A stretch of 64,000 bases of DNA from Achatina immaculata (GCA_009760885.1 CM019703.1:13376459-13440458); one strand, 5' to 3'. Numbered from the stretch's first letter, positions 12,697-24,920 are shown. Program-made: numbers and translations. Notes: generated by a model not told the origin, from the sequence alone.

Positions 12697-12834
12697 GAAT
12701 TATCGAAAGCAGCGGAAACCCGCCTATGGATGAAGCAAAGATCATAATGGACAAACTCCAGAAGGGAAATCTGTCGTTCTCTAGTGTCAGCTTGATGGAT
12801 TACGGTTCTGATGACGCGTATAGTTTTAAAAAAG
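12697..12834 (+). CDS. iGluR exon 1: start of amino-terminal domain
   Basis: Encodes GIIESSGN through SDDAYSFKK, the first beta strand and helix of the periplasmic-binding-protein-like ATD. The acceptor is a long T-rich tract ending CTAG before 12697; the donor is G|GTAAGG at 12835. The exon begins after the first base of a Gly codon and ends with one base of the next codon (phase 1). NLS is a possible N-glycosylation sequon. The reading frame stays open upstream to an ATG at 12630, which would add MAKLCTFSLFLSALISIFF, a hydrophobic signal-peptide-like start. Either transcription starts there with no splice, or a separate upstream exon supplies the signal peptide; the good acceptor favours the second. 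The stretch 12512-12660 is one arm of an inverted repeat, so the upstream ATG may belong to repeat DNA. Confidence 0.72.
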
Positions 12835-12875
12835 GTAAGGTTTTTTTGTGGATGAAATAAGTGGGGGCTAGGGAA

Positions 12876-12990
12876 TAGACAGACTAGGGTATGTCTGAGC
12901 TGTGTGTGGATAGACAGACTAGGGTATGTCTGAGCTGTGTGTGGATAGACAGACTAGGGTATGTCTGAGCTGTGTGTGGATAGACAGACA
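12876..12990. repeat. 35-bp tandem repeat
   Basis: Three near-identical copies of a unit starting TAGACAGACTAGGGTATGTC, 41 bp after the exon 1 donor. Confidence 0.95.
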
Positions 12991-13024
12991 CAAAGGCAGA
13001 ACAGGATAGAACAGAAGGCAGACG

Positions 13025-13155
13025 GACGATGGATGGATGGATGGATGGATGGACGGATGGACGGACGGACGGACGGACGGATGGACGGACGGACGGATGG
13101 ACGGATGGACGGATGGATGGATGGATGGGTGGGTGGGTGGGATAGTGGGTGGGTG
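13025..13155. repeat. GGAT/GGAC/GGGT microsatellite
   Basis: Compound tetranucleotide repeat. Confidence 0.97.
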
Positions 13156-13240
13156 GACTGTTAAAAAACGATATCTTTTTCTGTTTTCCAGTTTCACTAT
13201 TCAATTCCAGCTGTGAAATTCACTGCTTTCTTTTTCTTCT

Positions 13241-13244
<4 letters not shown>

Positions 13245-13293
<49 letters not shown>
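13245..13293. repeat. AT microsatellite
   Basis: Perfect AT dinucleotide run. Confidence 0.98.
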
Positions 13294-13296
<3 letters not shown>

Positions 13297-13479
13297 CTGT
13301 TTACATTCTCATCAAGTACATTCTTCTCAAATAACCATATTGTTGTATATTTCACGCCCGTTGTTCTACTTATATTACAATATTTTCAAGTGTAGCCCCT
13401 TTTGTCCCATGGCCATTGGCTGTTTATTGCTACCAGAGTTTTCCTCGTTCGTATTTTTCTCTTAAGTACATATCGGGAA

Positions 13480-14965
13480 CTGCATTGAAATCTCTATTCT
13501 ATCTTCTAAAAGCAACGTTATATGTGTCTTGCCTCTGGCTAAAACCTTAACTGCCTTCTAAAACAACGGTATATATCTTGCCTCTGGCTAAAACCTTAAC
13601 TGCCTTCTAAAACAACGGTATATATCTTGCCTTTGGCTAAAATCTTGACTACCTTTTAAAAACAACGGTATATTTCTTGTATCTAGTTAAAATCTTAACT
13701 ACTTTGTAAAACGAGGGTAAGTGTCTTGGCTCTGGCTAAAATCTTAACTGCTTTCTGAAACAACAGTATATCTCTTGCCTCTGGCAAAAATCGTAACTAC
13801 CTTCTAAAACAACAGCATATATATCTTGCACCTGGCTAAAATCTTAACTACCTTCTAAAAACAACAGTATATATCTTGCATCTGGCTAAAATCTTAACTA
13901 CCTTCTAAAAACAACAGTATATATCTTGCATCTGGCTAAAATCTTAACTGCCTTCTAAAACAACAGTATATATCTTGCATCTGGCTAAAATCTTAACCAC
14001 CTTCTAAAAACAACAGTATATATCTTGCATCTGGCTAAAATCTTAACTACCTTCTAAAACAACAGTATATATCTTGCATCTGGCTAAAATCTTAACTACC
14101 TTCTAAAACAACAGTATATATCTTGCATCTGGCTAAAATCATAACTACCTACTAAAACAACGATATATCTCTTGCCTCTGGCTAAAACCTTACCTGCCCT
14201 CTAGAAACAACGTTATATCTCTTGCCTCTGGCTAAAATCTTAACTACCTTCTAAAACAACAGTATATATCTTGCATCTGGCTAAAATTTTAACAACCTTC
14301 TAAAAACAGCGGTATATCTCGTTCCTCAGGCTAAACTCTTAACTACCTTCTAAAATAACGATATATCTCTTGCCTCTGGCTAAAACCTTACCTGCCCTCT
14401 AGAAACAACGTTATATCTCTTGCCTCTGGCTAAAATCTTATCTACCTTCTAAAACAACAGTATATATCTTGCATCTGGCTAAAATTTTAACAACCTTCTA
14501 AAAACAGCGGTATATCTCGTTCCTCAGGCTAAACTCTTAACTACCTTCTAAAATAACGATATATCTCTTGCCTCTGGCTAAAACCTTACCTGCCTTCTAA
14601 AAGCAACGGTATATCTCTTGCCTCTGGCTAAAATCTTAACAACCTTCTAAAACAACAATATGTCTCGTGCCTCTGGCTAAAATCTTACTACCTTCTAAAA
14701 ACAACGATATATCTCTTGCCTGTGGCTAAAACATTTTACCTTCTAAAAACAACAATATATCTCTTGCCTCTGGCTAAAATCTTTCTACCTTCTAAAAACA
14801 ACAATATATCTCTTGCCTGTGGCTAAAACATTTTACCTTCTAAAAACAACGATATATCTCTTGCCTCTGGCTAAAATCTGTACCCTCTAAAAACAACGGT
14901 ATATCTCGTTCCTCTGGCTAAAATCTTTCTAAAAACAACGGTATATCTCTTGCCTTTGACTGTTT
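13480..14965. repeat. 49-bp minisatellite, main array
   Basis: About thirty copies of a unit containing CTGGCTAAAATCTTAACTAC, CTTCTAAAACAAC and GTATATCTCTTGC. Middle copies are nearly identical, edges diverged. The same unit recurs at 15893-16105 and, inverted, at 17446-17707. Confidence 0.95.
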
Positions 14966-15183
14966 CTCTTTAGTAGTTGGACCAGCTCTTTAAAGTAAGT
15001 CACCCATATATTTAAATATAAACCACGTTTACCTAGTTATTTACTCTATGACCTTGCCAAGAAACGTGAAACGCCTATATTGTGGGCGTGGTTATAACGG
15101 CCTATTTGATAAATATTTAAAGGGGTTAGTTAACTCCATAACATGTAAATGACACTCGCTCCTTCACCTCCACCTCTTTCTCA

Positions 15184-15187
<4 letters not shown>

Positions 15188-15229
<42 letters not shown>
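15188..15229. repeat. CT microsatellite
   Basis: Dinucleotide run. Confidence 0.97.
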
Positions 15230-15233
<4 letters not shown>

Positions 15234-15369
15234 TCCATTTGGGATGATATTCAGCAATAAAGCGAATAGTGCAATCAGTTTATTTCAGAGGGAAAGGTCA
15301 CTCGCTACGCTTTTTCTTTCTTTGTGAATCAGTGATGTCCCCTCGTAGGTCACATGTTTTATTAATAAG

Positions 15370-15755
15370 TTGTACACAATCAGGGATACGAAAGCAGTGC
15401 CTTCCAGTAAGATTAGAATTAGATACAGTCAGGGATACGAGAGCAGTGCCTTCCAGTAAGATTAGAATTAGATACAGTCAGGGATACGAGAGCAGTGCCT
15501 TCCAGTAAGATTAGAATTAGATACAGTCAGGGATACGAGAGCAGTGCCTTCCAGTAAGATTAGAATTAGATACAGTCAGGGATACGAGAGCAGTGCCTTC
15601 CAGTAAGATTAGAATTAGATACAGTCAGGGATACGAGAGCAGTGCCTTCCAGTAAGATTAGAGTTAGATACAGTCAGGGATACGAAAGCAGTGCCTTCCA
15701 GTAAGATTAGAATTAGATACAGTCAGGGATACGAGACAGTGCCTTCCAGTAAGAT
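15370..15755. repeat. Second 49-bp minisatellite
   Basis: About eight copies of a unit with GATACAGTCAGGGATACGAG and CAGTGCCTTCCAGTAAG, unrelated to its neighbour of the same length. Confidence 0.95.
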
Positions 15756-15892
15756 TAGAGAGACAGAGGTGGGCAGGTTTACAAAGAAATTAGACGGAGA
15801 AACGAAAGGAGGAAAAACAATAGCAGTAGAGATAACACCAGTGCTATAAGTGTTTTCCTCGTTCATATTTTTCGATTAAGTACGTTTCAGGA

Positions 15893-16107
15893 ACCTTCTA
15901 AAAACAGCGTTATACGCGTCTTGTCTCTGGCTAAATTCCTTGACTACCTTCTAAAAACAGCGTTATACGCGTCTTGTCTCTGGCTAAATTCCTTGACTAC
16001 CTTCTAAAAACAGCGTTATACGCGTCTTGTCTCTGGCTAAATTCCTTGACTACCTTCTAAAAGCAACGTTATACGCGTCTTGACTCTGGCTAAACTCCTT
16101 AACTACT
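15893..16107. repeat. Minisatellite related to 13480-14965
   Basis: Four to five copies of a variant with TTATACGCGTCTTGTCTCTG between the same TTCTAAAA and CTGGCTAAA blocks, about 59 bp apart. Confidence 0.92.
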
Positions 16108-16574
16108 AGCCACGAAAATATCTATGAAAATAGCTAACAATAATAATAATAATAGATAATAGCTATGAAAAGCAACATTTCAATAGTGTGGCAAAAATGC
16201 CTTTATGAAAGACACCAGAGAAAACAAAGCACATACGCGAGGAAAAAAAAGGTACATGAGGTCCGTCACAACTGGACACATGTAAGAGACGAGGGTGAGG
16301 GGAGTGAGAGACTTATGAGAGTGGTAATAAACATAATATCAAAACTCAACATTACATGTATATTATATGTGCATGGCAACGACATCAGAACTCTTGGCAA
16401 GAAATATGCATAACTGAACCATCGTTCAAGGTCTCTTACATAATAAATCATACCAGGTTGTCAGCATAGAACAAAAGCATTATTGTATGACAGCCAATAT
16501 CAGTTGCACACAATATATATTAACACCATCCCAAGTCATACTACAACCTTGCCATACATACCTATGTAGTTAAG
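16108..16574. other. No gene seen
   Basis: AT-rich with a TAA repeat at about 16139-16156. No recognised domain. Confidence 0.5.
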
Positions 16575-17386
16575 TAGTTAAGATATCATCATCATGTGCC
16601 GTGCCGACTGACGTTGGTTATTATGCTTCTCCAGAGTACGCGATCCTTCATGCAGGCCATCAGCTCAGTTGGTGATCTCCTCTCACACCATCCCGTCAGA
16701 CTGTCCAGTATCATTTCTCTTGGTCTTCCTCTTGATCTTCTTCCTTCTATTTTTCCTGTTGTTATAATATTTTCTATGCCCCCTCTTCTCATTGCATGTC
16801 CTATGAAAGTACATTGTCTCTCTCTTATCTTTTTGACAAGGTTTTTTGTCTCTCCAGCTCTTCTCCTACATTCTTCATTAGTTATTTTTGCTGTCCAGGG
16901 GATTCGCAACATTCTTCTAATAAACCACATTTCTGCTGCTTCCAATGATTTTTTTGTGCAGACTTGCCTATTGTCCATGATTCACTTCCATATAACAAGA
17001 TACGTTCAATATAGCATTTTAGGACTCGTTTTCTAACATTCATTGATAAGGATGTGTTGGTTAATGTTTCTCATTCTCTGAAATGCAGTCTTTGCTTGGC
17101 CTATTCTGTTCCTAATTTCTGTTGTGCATTTCCCATCTGAAGTTATTACTGCTCCAAGGCATTTGAATTTCTGCACCTGCTTTAGAATAGTTCCGTTTAA
17201 TTTAATACTGCATGCTGGTGGATTCTGTTTCTTAGATATAACCATAGTCTCTGTCTTTTTGATGTTCAAAGTAAGGCCCTTCTGTTCACTTTCTTTGGCG
17301 ACTTTATCCGAGAGATTTTGCAGGTCTTGTTGGTTCTCAGCTATGAGTACTGTGTCGTCAGCATACCGAAGGTTGTTAATAAGTTA

Positions 17387-17392
<6 letters not shown>
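16575..17392 (-). pseudogene. LINE reverse transcriptase fragment, family B
   Basis: Minus strand begins with LRYADDTVLIAENQQ, the catalytic motif of reverse transcriptase, then ICKLNG-type linker, FKCLGAVITSDGK (thumb) and, after a frameshift and stop, FIRRMLRIPWTAK and GKIEGRRSRGRPRE. About 270 codons of the 3' end. Same family as 53735-54540, 44690-45060 and 18700-19500. Clade not resolved (RTE- or Nimb-like are possible). Confidence 0.85.
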
Positions 17393-17425
<33 letters not shown>

Positions 17426-17445
17426 CACACACATATATATATATA
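17390..17445. repeat. AT-rich dinucleotide repeat
   Basis: AT run interrupted by CACACA. Confidence 0.95.
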
Positions 17446-17707
17446 TCTCCAGAGGCAAGAGATATAGCGTTATTTCAGTAGGTAGTTAAGATTTTAGCCA
17501 GAGGCAAGAGATATACCGTTGATTTAGAAGGTAGTTAAGATTTTAGGCAGAGACGATAGGTATACCGTTGTTTTAGAAGGTAGTTAAGATTTTAGGCAGA
17601 GACGAGAGGTATACCGTTGTTTTAGAAGGTAGTTAAGATTTTAGCCAGAGACGAGAGGTATACTGTTGTTTTAGAAGGTAGTTAAGATTTTAGCCAGAGG
17701 TAAGATA
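17446..17707. repeat. Inverted copies of the 49-bp minisatellite
   Basis: About five copies of the reverse complement of the unit at 13480-14965: GGTAGTTAAGATTTTAG followed by CAGAGGCAAGAGATATA. Confidence 0.93.
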
Positions 17708-18414
17708 TATATCCAGCACGTGCACGATCATCCTTACTAAAACATCTCTGCTAACGAAACTCATAACAACCACATATCACATATATTTACAACATAATTA
17801 GTGCAGGGCATAATGAAACTGTATATACTTCAATATCAAGAAACAGCCACATCCACTTCTACCACCCGATGGCTCGCCCACCGAGACATATCGCGAACTG
17901 ACTGGAAAATATCTTTGCAATGACTTGTATACTAAATAGCGTTCACAGCCTAATGTCCTGGTCCCTGACAACAGGCTGTTTACACACAGACGAATTAGAA
18001 CATCTGGCAGCCAGCGAAGCCTTTATGCAACCCCGGAAGTTATTATGAAAATGTAATTTATTTTGATCAACTTTAAAAAAAAAGCATGTAAAACATTTTA
18101 CAAGACCCGAAAAGCTAATTAGAAGCAATCAGTTCATCTTGACCTCATAACTCACTTTTTTCTTACTTTTATAGAAATTGGCACACAAAAAAAAAACAAA
18201 CTCGTTTTTCCCATGGGATAGTGATCCTTGTAGCCACTGAAGTTGGACACCCCAGAATGAGAATCTGTTCTCAGGCGTAGGCTGTGCATTGTAGTGCCAA
18301 GTGGTAAAACAATGAAACTGAGCTGTACAAGATAACTGTTTCCCTTCATTAGCCACGTGTGGAGCGTAAAACATCTGCCGGGGCAGAGAAGCCTACACTA
18401 CCACAAGCTATAGG
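17708..18414. other. No gene seen
   Basis: Unique-looking sequence. Short minus-strand frames at 17943-18374 have no recognised domain. Confidence 0.5.
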
Positions 18415-18690
18415 TAAAGAAAAGGTAACCCTGTTGTGTCTTATAGACGCACAGGGGATATGGTGTTAGGTGTCCATATTTTCCTTGACCTGTCAGCACA
18501 CTAGAGGGTGATGTGGTCAGCATCACGCCTGGCCGCCTTTCCTTCCCCAGTTGCAGAAGAAGTGGGGGTACCCGTTTCTGCAGGTGGGGGTACCCGTTTC
18601 TGCAGGTAAGGGTGGAGGTGTGGGTGTGTGTGTGTGGGGGGGGGGTAACTAGAGTGCTTCTGGCCGAACTGGAATCAACAAGCTCTACCA
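18415..18690 (-). mobile_element. SINE copy
   Basis: Shares GGGTGATGTGGTCAGCATCA and the neighbouring GATATGGTGTTAGG block with the SINE at 1425-1685; the minus strand is sense. Contains a G run and CAGGTGGGGGTACCCG duplicated. Confidence 0.6.
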
Positions 18691-18699
18691 TTTGCTCAA

Positions 18700-18808
18700 T
18701 TCAGGTGCCGTGCCGCGTGGCGTAGGCGATCATTTCTCTCCACAATTCCCTATCTTTAGACTTGATTGTGAGATCCGCCGGTGACTTTCTTCCTAGCTAT
18801 ACTGACAG

Positions 18809-18853
<45 letters not shown>

Positions 18854-19214
18854 ATCTGTCTGTCTGTCTATCTGTCTTCCTCTGTCTCTTCTTCCTTCAA
18901 TTTTTCTAGTTGCCACAGTGTGTTTCAGTTTTCCTCTTCTGAGGAGATGTCCTATAAATCTCGCTTGTCTGCTTCTGATCTTTGCTGTAATTTGTATTTT
19001 TTGTTTTTTTTTTACTCCAGCCTCTCTTAAGACTTCTTCGTTGGTTTTCTTGGCTGTCCATGGCACCTTCAACATTTTGCTAGAAAATCTTTTAAAAAAC
19101 CCTAAAAAGTCTGTATCACATCGATATAATCTTGCGTTCTTTTTCGTTTCATTTCTTCCTTACTTCCATAACCCCCTTCAAATCTCCTCTCTCTCTCTCC
19201 CTCTTTCTCTCTCC

Positions 19215-19253
<39 letters not shown>

Positions 19254-19500
19254 GTCTATCTGTCTGTCTGTCTATCTGTCTTCCTCTGTCTCTTCTTCCT
19301 TCAATTTTTCTAGTTGCCACAGTGTGTTTCAGTTTTCCTCTTCTGAGGAGATGTCCTATAAATCTCGCTTGTCTGCTTCTGATCTTTGCTGTAATTTGTA
19401 TTTTTTGTTTTTTTTTTACTCCAGCCTCTCTTAAGACTTCTTCGTTGGTTTTCTTGGCTGTCCATGGCACCTTCAACATTTTGCTAGAAAATCTTTTAAA
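18700..19500 (-). pseudogene. LINE family B 3' end, tandemly duplicated
   Basis: Two copies of a 404-bp unit. Each encodes on the minus strand MLKVPWTAKKTNEEVLREAG, then RQARFIGHLLRRGKLKH and GRRDRGR, running into CT/GTCT repeats. The copies look almost identical, so the duplication is recent relative to the LINE decay. Confidence 0.85.
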
Positions 19501-19584
19501 AAACCCTAAAAAGTCTGTATCACATCGATATAATCTTGCGTTCTTTTTCGTTTCATTTCTTCCTTACTTCCATAACCCCCTTCA

Positions 19585-19731
19585 AATCTCCTCTCTCTCT
19601 CTCTCCCTCTTTCTCTCTCCCTCTCTCTCTCCCTCCCTCTCTATCTCTCCCTCTCCCCTCTCTCTCTCCCTCTCTCTCTCATTCCCTCTCTCTCCCTCTC
19701 TCTCTCTCTCTCTCCCCCTCTCTCTCTCACA
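19585..19731. repeat. CT-rich microsatellite
   Basis: CTCTCT with CCCT interruptions following the duplicated LINE fragment. Confidence 0.95.
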
Positions 19732-20097
19732 GTGCAGAATTTTAAAGGATTATAATTTTTAAATACAAAGATGATTATTATTATTATTATCATTATTATC
19801 ATATTCTTGTTATCAAATTTCTAGCAGTACTCTCAATGATTTGTTACATTGCATTAGCCAGTTCTGTTATGTAAAGCTGAAAACACAAACATTTCACTGC
19901 TTTATTTTTCTTTATCATGTGCCTCTTTCGTTTCTCATTTGCAATTTTTTTTCTCGGCCAGTGGTACTCCATGATGATCTTACATCCTGTCCCAAAATGT
20001 TACCTACAGAATTCGTCGGGGTGTTCTGAGAAACGAGGCACAAGTTGAGGATGTCTGGTCCTGGTGTAGTTTTTTCAGAAGCCTGAGATACGCTTGC

Positions 20098-20100
<3 letters not shown>

Positions 20101-20140
<40 letters not shown>

Positions 20141-20276
20141 GAGCAGAGAGAGATGGGGAGAGACAGACAAACAGAGACAGAAAGCAGAGAGAGAGAGAGA
20201 GAGACGAAGATAAACAGAGAGAAAGACAGAGAGCAGAGAAAGATGGAGAGAAACAGAGACAGACAGAGAGCAGAGA
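20101..20276. repeat. GA/GACA-rich repeat, left of LINE
   Basis: GAGAGA with ACAGACAGAGAGCAGAGA blocks; the same type of sequence lies at 23143-23350, on the other side of the LINE. Confidence 0.95.
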
Positions 20277-23140
20277 GAATGAATGAATGAATGATCTTCA
20301 TTTTTAAAGGGTAAAGAATTTGGCACTCTGGCTCGTCTTACATTCTGCCCTTCATCACTCATCTTTCATTCTTCCCACAATAATAATTTAATACACGTAT
20401 ACAAATTAAATTAGGGAAAAACATGTTAAAAGAGTGTAAGATTAAACTGTTACATTCAAGGTAAAAGAGAAGAGCTCTCACACACATACATGCACATACA
20501 GACATATACATAAATAAAAATACATTGTCACTATAGATCTTCTAACATATGTTTTTAACAACATTAAAATAATTTCTAACAATATCTAACAAGTTACTTT
20601 TCGAACTATGTCATTTTAGTACTTGATGGCTGGCGAGTCATTGGTTGAGAGAGCGCAGGTTATTCTATGGAGGCATATAATTACAAGCAAGTAAATAATG
20701 AAACAGGTTTGAGTTAAAGGATAAAGTATTACTAATGGCTGTACTACTGAGTATGCAAGGCTTTTCTTGTATAGATCAATCCTGGGTTTAGGAAGAAGAC
20801 AGTTTTTTAAACGCTGGCTATGTTTAGTGTTATACGTAAACAATGACCACAAGTAAGGGGGAGCATTGTGCAACAGAATTCTGTGAACAAACTTAACTTT
20901 GTTAAAAATGACTCTATATTTGAGGGGTAGAATTTTGAGTTGTTTGTGCTGATCTACAGTCTGTACTGGGTGTTTGTCACAAATCAGATTTAATGGTCGC
21001 TTGTGAAGTGAGTGGAGCCTTTTTGTGTTTGAGACTGAGCATCCATCCCAGATCATGGAACAGTAATCTAAGTGTGTTTGTATTTGTGATATGTAGTATA
21101 TCTTTCTTGTGTCTTTGTCGATAAAGTGCTTAATTTTGGCTAATTGGTAAATTTTCTGTGCAATCAAGTTGGCTAGGTTTTGTACGTGAGAGTTCCAAGT
21201 TAAATGCTGATCAAAAATGAGACCTAGAGTTTTAGGTTCATGAATATTTTCTATTGCCTTAGTCTCAGCACAAAGCTGTAGTGAAGTTTTTGTTGCATTC
21301 TGCAGTTTCTGTCTTGTAGTGATGAGCATGGATTTTGCTTTGTTGGTGTTTATCAACATACCATTTTTATTACTCTATTTAATCAAACTGTTTATATCAT
21401 TATGGAGAGTTGTCTGTAGTTTATTGATGTCATAGTCACTATTGTAAACAGTACAGTCATCAGCGAAAAGATCACATGAAGAGTGGTTTAAATGTAGTGG
21501 TAGGTCGTTAATATAGATAGCAAAGAGAAGAGGACCAAGAATGGAGCCTTGAGGAATACCAGTTTCAACCACAGAAGAGTCAGATATTTTGTTTCTAAAG
21601 CAAACTACTTGTTTTCTACCTGAGAGAAAAGATGTAATAAATTTTGTTAGGTCAGGGTGTAATCTATAACCTTCCAGGTTTTTTGCAAGAATTTCATGAT
21701 CAATTATATCGAAGGCTTTCTTGAAATCAACAAAGACAGCACCGCACAATTTGTCATCATTTATATTAGACAGCCAGCTTTCTGTCATTTTAGTTAATGC
21801 TGTGTGGCAGGAGTGATTTGGTCTGAAACCTGATTGGCTGTCTATTAGTAGATTGTTTTCTTGCATGTGGAGCAGTGTTAACTTTTGTATATGTTTTTCA
21901 AGAGGTTTAGATAATGATGACATAATGGATATTGGTCTATAGTTCGAGAGGTCACTAGTCTGTCCAGATTTTAAAAGAGGAAACGCTTTGGCGAGTTTAA
22001 AAACGTCAGGGAAATATTGTTTGTCAATGCACAAATTGTATATGTTTGTTTGTCTGTAATAACTGGTGCACGTAGCGTAGTATCCTGTTGCTAATGTCAT
22101 CACATCCTGCTGAGTTAGTGTTATTTAAAGACCGGATATAGTTATAAACCTCATCGACTGTAAAAGAAAGGATTATTTAGTTGTTTTAGCATTACATATT
22201 TACAATCGCTGTAAGTTTTCAACACGCTCAGGTCGCAATTAGGGGTCGGTAATGAAGATTTTAGAATACTAATTTCTTCCCTAAAATGTTCACTGAAGTT
22301 AGTGCAAGTATGTTCACCATTAAGTGTTTGTGGGTCAGATTGCTTCCTTTTATTTACAAGAGAATTAATCGCTTTCCAAATTGATTTACTATCAGTTTTG
22401 TCTTTCACTAAATTTCTGAAGTAATTTTTCTTTTCCAGCCTAATTAAATACTGCATCTTATTCCTAAGTGAACGATAGCTACTGAAATTTCTGCTTTTGT
22501 GAGCTTCATCCCGTTTCCTCATGAGTTGCAAGATATCGGGAGTTATCCACGGGGATTTTGTTAGTGTTTTGCTCTCATTTCTTTGATGGGGACATGCTTG
22601 TCGAAAATATTTCGAAATATCTCGATCCAGTATTCGATATCCTCATCTGGATTGGTTAACTGTTAAACTTACGTAAGACGCGAAGCTTTTAGATCAGTTA
22701 AAAATAATTCCAAGTTAAAGTTTTTAAAGTTCCTATATTTGTTATGTTTGTGTTTAGGCATTTTATACCCCTTATGTGACCACGTACAACAGACCGGGTA
22801 GTGATCACTCAGCGACACATGAAGGACAGTAATGTTTCCTGGATGAGCTACATAAATATGATCTATTAGTGTTGATGATTCAGTTACCTTAGTAGTTTTG
22901 TTAACAACTTGGGAGAAGTTGTAGGAAATGTTAAAATGTTCTTCCACGTAGGATTGGGCTGATTGAGATCTATATTTAAGTCCCTTAGAATGATTATGTC
23001 CTTGAATTTATAGGTTTAAGCATTATCCATCATGGTCGTAAAGTGATCATACCACTCGGCTGAAGCATTTGGATTTCGGTATATAAAACTAATTATAATT
23101 GGACTAAGATTTGATATTTTAATTTCTAACATGATACACG
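20277..23140 (-). mobile_element. L2/CR1-like LINE, 5'-truncated and defective
   Basis: Read on the minus strand: end of an APE-type endonuclease (ISFIYRNPNASAEWYDHF at about 23040-23110; LIDHIYVAHPGNITVLHVS and SDHYPVCCTW at 22780-22880), a middle region with KNYFRNLVKDKTDSKSIWKA, then reverse transcriptase (YRPISIMSSLSKPLEKHI; LLIDSQSGFRPNHSCHTAL; FVDFKKAFDIIDHEIL; TGIPQGSILGPLLFAIYIND; LFADDCTVYNSD), the thumb (KTLGLIFDQHLTW) and LHKRPLNLICDK. Then a 3' UTR and an ATTC tail at 20277-20292. It starts inside the endonuclease, and frames break between the blocks (around 22660, 22100, 21370), so it cannot move by itself. Domain order and motifs fit the CR1/L2 group of the Jockey superfamily. 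Confidence 0.93.
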
Positions 23141-23350
23141 AAGAGAGAGAGAGAGAGAGAGAGAGATATTTTATCATGAGAGATGGAAAGAGACAGACAT
23201 ACAGAGAGCAGAGAGAGAGAGAGAGAGACGAGGAGAAACAGAGCAGAGAGAGACGGAGAGAAACAGAGAGAGACAGAGAGCAGAGAAAGACAGAGAGAAA
23301 TGGAGATAAACAGAAACAGAGATAGACAGACAGAGAGAGAGAGAGAGAAC
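23141..23350. repeat. GA/GACA-rich repeat, right of LINE
   Basis: GAGAGA with CAGAGAGCAGAGAGAGACGG blocks matching 20101-20276. Confidence 0.95.
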
Positions 23351-23929
23351 GCAAGAAAATGTCTTCTAATATTTCTTATGTACACCACAGAAAGTGAGGA
23401 TATTTGTAACTATCTTCTGTACCAACATTTGTACCTAACCATTATGCCATTACAGCTAACACGGGAAATTAGAGATATCGAGTTCGTAACACTCTGGAAC
23501 AAAATAAGAACAAATCAATCACAGGATTCGGAAAAATAACAGCAAAAACCCACATTGCCTGATCACAGATCTCCCTACGTACGAACAACATACAAAATAT
23601 AGGGAGCAGCTCGCTGGCTTCATTCAAGCGGACTAGATATTGCAGCCGTATAGTCGGATGACATTCTCAGAGGAACTAGCTCAGATTTCGCGCAGTCACA
23701 TGATAGTCACCGCCATTAATTTTTTTATAAGTCACACACCACTTAGAACAGAAAGAACTAGATTATAGTATTTACAGGAGAAATAACAAATTAGAGCATC
23801 TGAAGCAGGGAGAAGTACATCATACCATTCTGATAATAAAAAAACAAATTATAGCATTCAGACAAACACCCTTCAACACCCCCCCTCCCCCAAATCATCT
23901 AGTTTACAGCATTTACAAGAGAAAGAACA
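23351..23929. other. No gene seen
   Basis: AT-rich, with a C run near 23879-23889. Confidence 0.5.
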
Positions 23930-24440
23930 AAATTATAGCACTTAAAATAGAAAAAAAGAAGACGATGGAATAAAAAGAACAAGATTATACCACTTAAAAT
24001 AAAAAAAAGAAGACGATGGAATAGAAAGAACAAGATTATACCACTTAAAATAGAAAAAAAGACGATGGAATAGAAAGAACAATATTATAGCACGCGCTTA
24101 AAATAGAAAAAAAGAAGGCGATGGAATAGACAGAACAAGATTATACCATTTAAAATAGAAAAAAGGCTATTGAATAGAAAGAACAATATTATAGCACTTA
24201 AAATAGAAAAAAAGAAGACCATGGAATAGAAAGAACAAGATTGTAGTGCTTAAAATAGAAATAAAAGAAGACGGAATAGAAAGAACAAGATCACACGACT
24301 TTAAAACAGGAAGAACAAGATCGTATCATATGGAACAGGAAAAGCAAGACAGCATTCGAAACAGAAAGAAGAACAAAGATCGTAGAATTCAAGAAAGAAT
24401 AGAAAGATCATAGTATTTGAAACAGAAAGAACAGGAAACT
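23930..24440. repeat. ~50-bp minisatellite
   Basis: About nine diverged copies of a unit with AGAAAGAACAAGATTATACC and ACTTAAAATAGAAAAAAAGA. Confidence 0.9.
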
Positions 24441-24659
24441 TGTAGCTTGTAGCATGCAAATCGGGAACATTTTTTCGTATCTGTTCCCTGCCAAGACTCC
24501 AATGGAGACTGTGTAGTATTTCTGACTATAACTGCACTTTGTGTGGCTTTTATATTTCGCCTATAAACGCAGGTTTATATACAAGTATGTACTTGTATTT
24601 TTCAATATTTTCTTCAATGCAGGGACTCTGTATATGATACTACATCCATTTTTTTTTAG

Positions 24660-24920
24660 AGGTAGAAGAAATGACGACTGCGATAAAACTGGTTCTAATA
24701 ATGAAAGTAGATGGAGATGTAAACAAGACGTACACAAGATGCCCCAGATAGACGTAGTTGAGCACAAAACGCCCACATTACGAGGAAGACACACAAAAAA
24801 GCTGGGTCTATTATTGTTCATCTGTTTTTCGTGTTTTTATCTGTTGTGTTGTTTTTGTATGGGATCATTTAGAAAAAAGGCTTTTGCCGAAATATTGGAT
24901 GTTGTATATATATTCTTTAT
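24660..24920 (+). mobile_element. Possible PLE-related terminal repeat
   Basis: Shares ACTGGTTCTAATAATGAAAG-type sequence and GAAATATTGGATGTTGTAT with 63190-63400, where the second block is inverted. GGCTTTTGCCGAAAT at about 24880-24894 has the form of the GGC-loop-GCC-GAAA core seen in the PLE ends of this window. Confidence 0.45.

Noticed and set aside
13480..14965. CRISPR-like array
   Set aside because: Units are contiguous tandem copies without unique spacers, and the genome is clearly eukaryotic.
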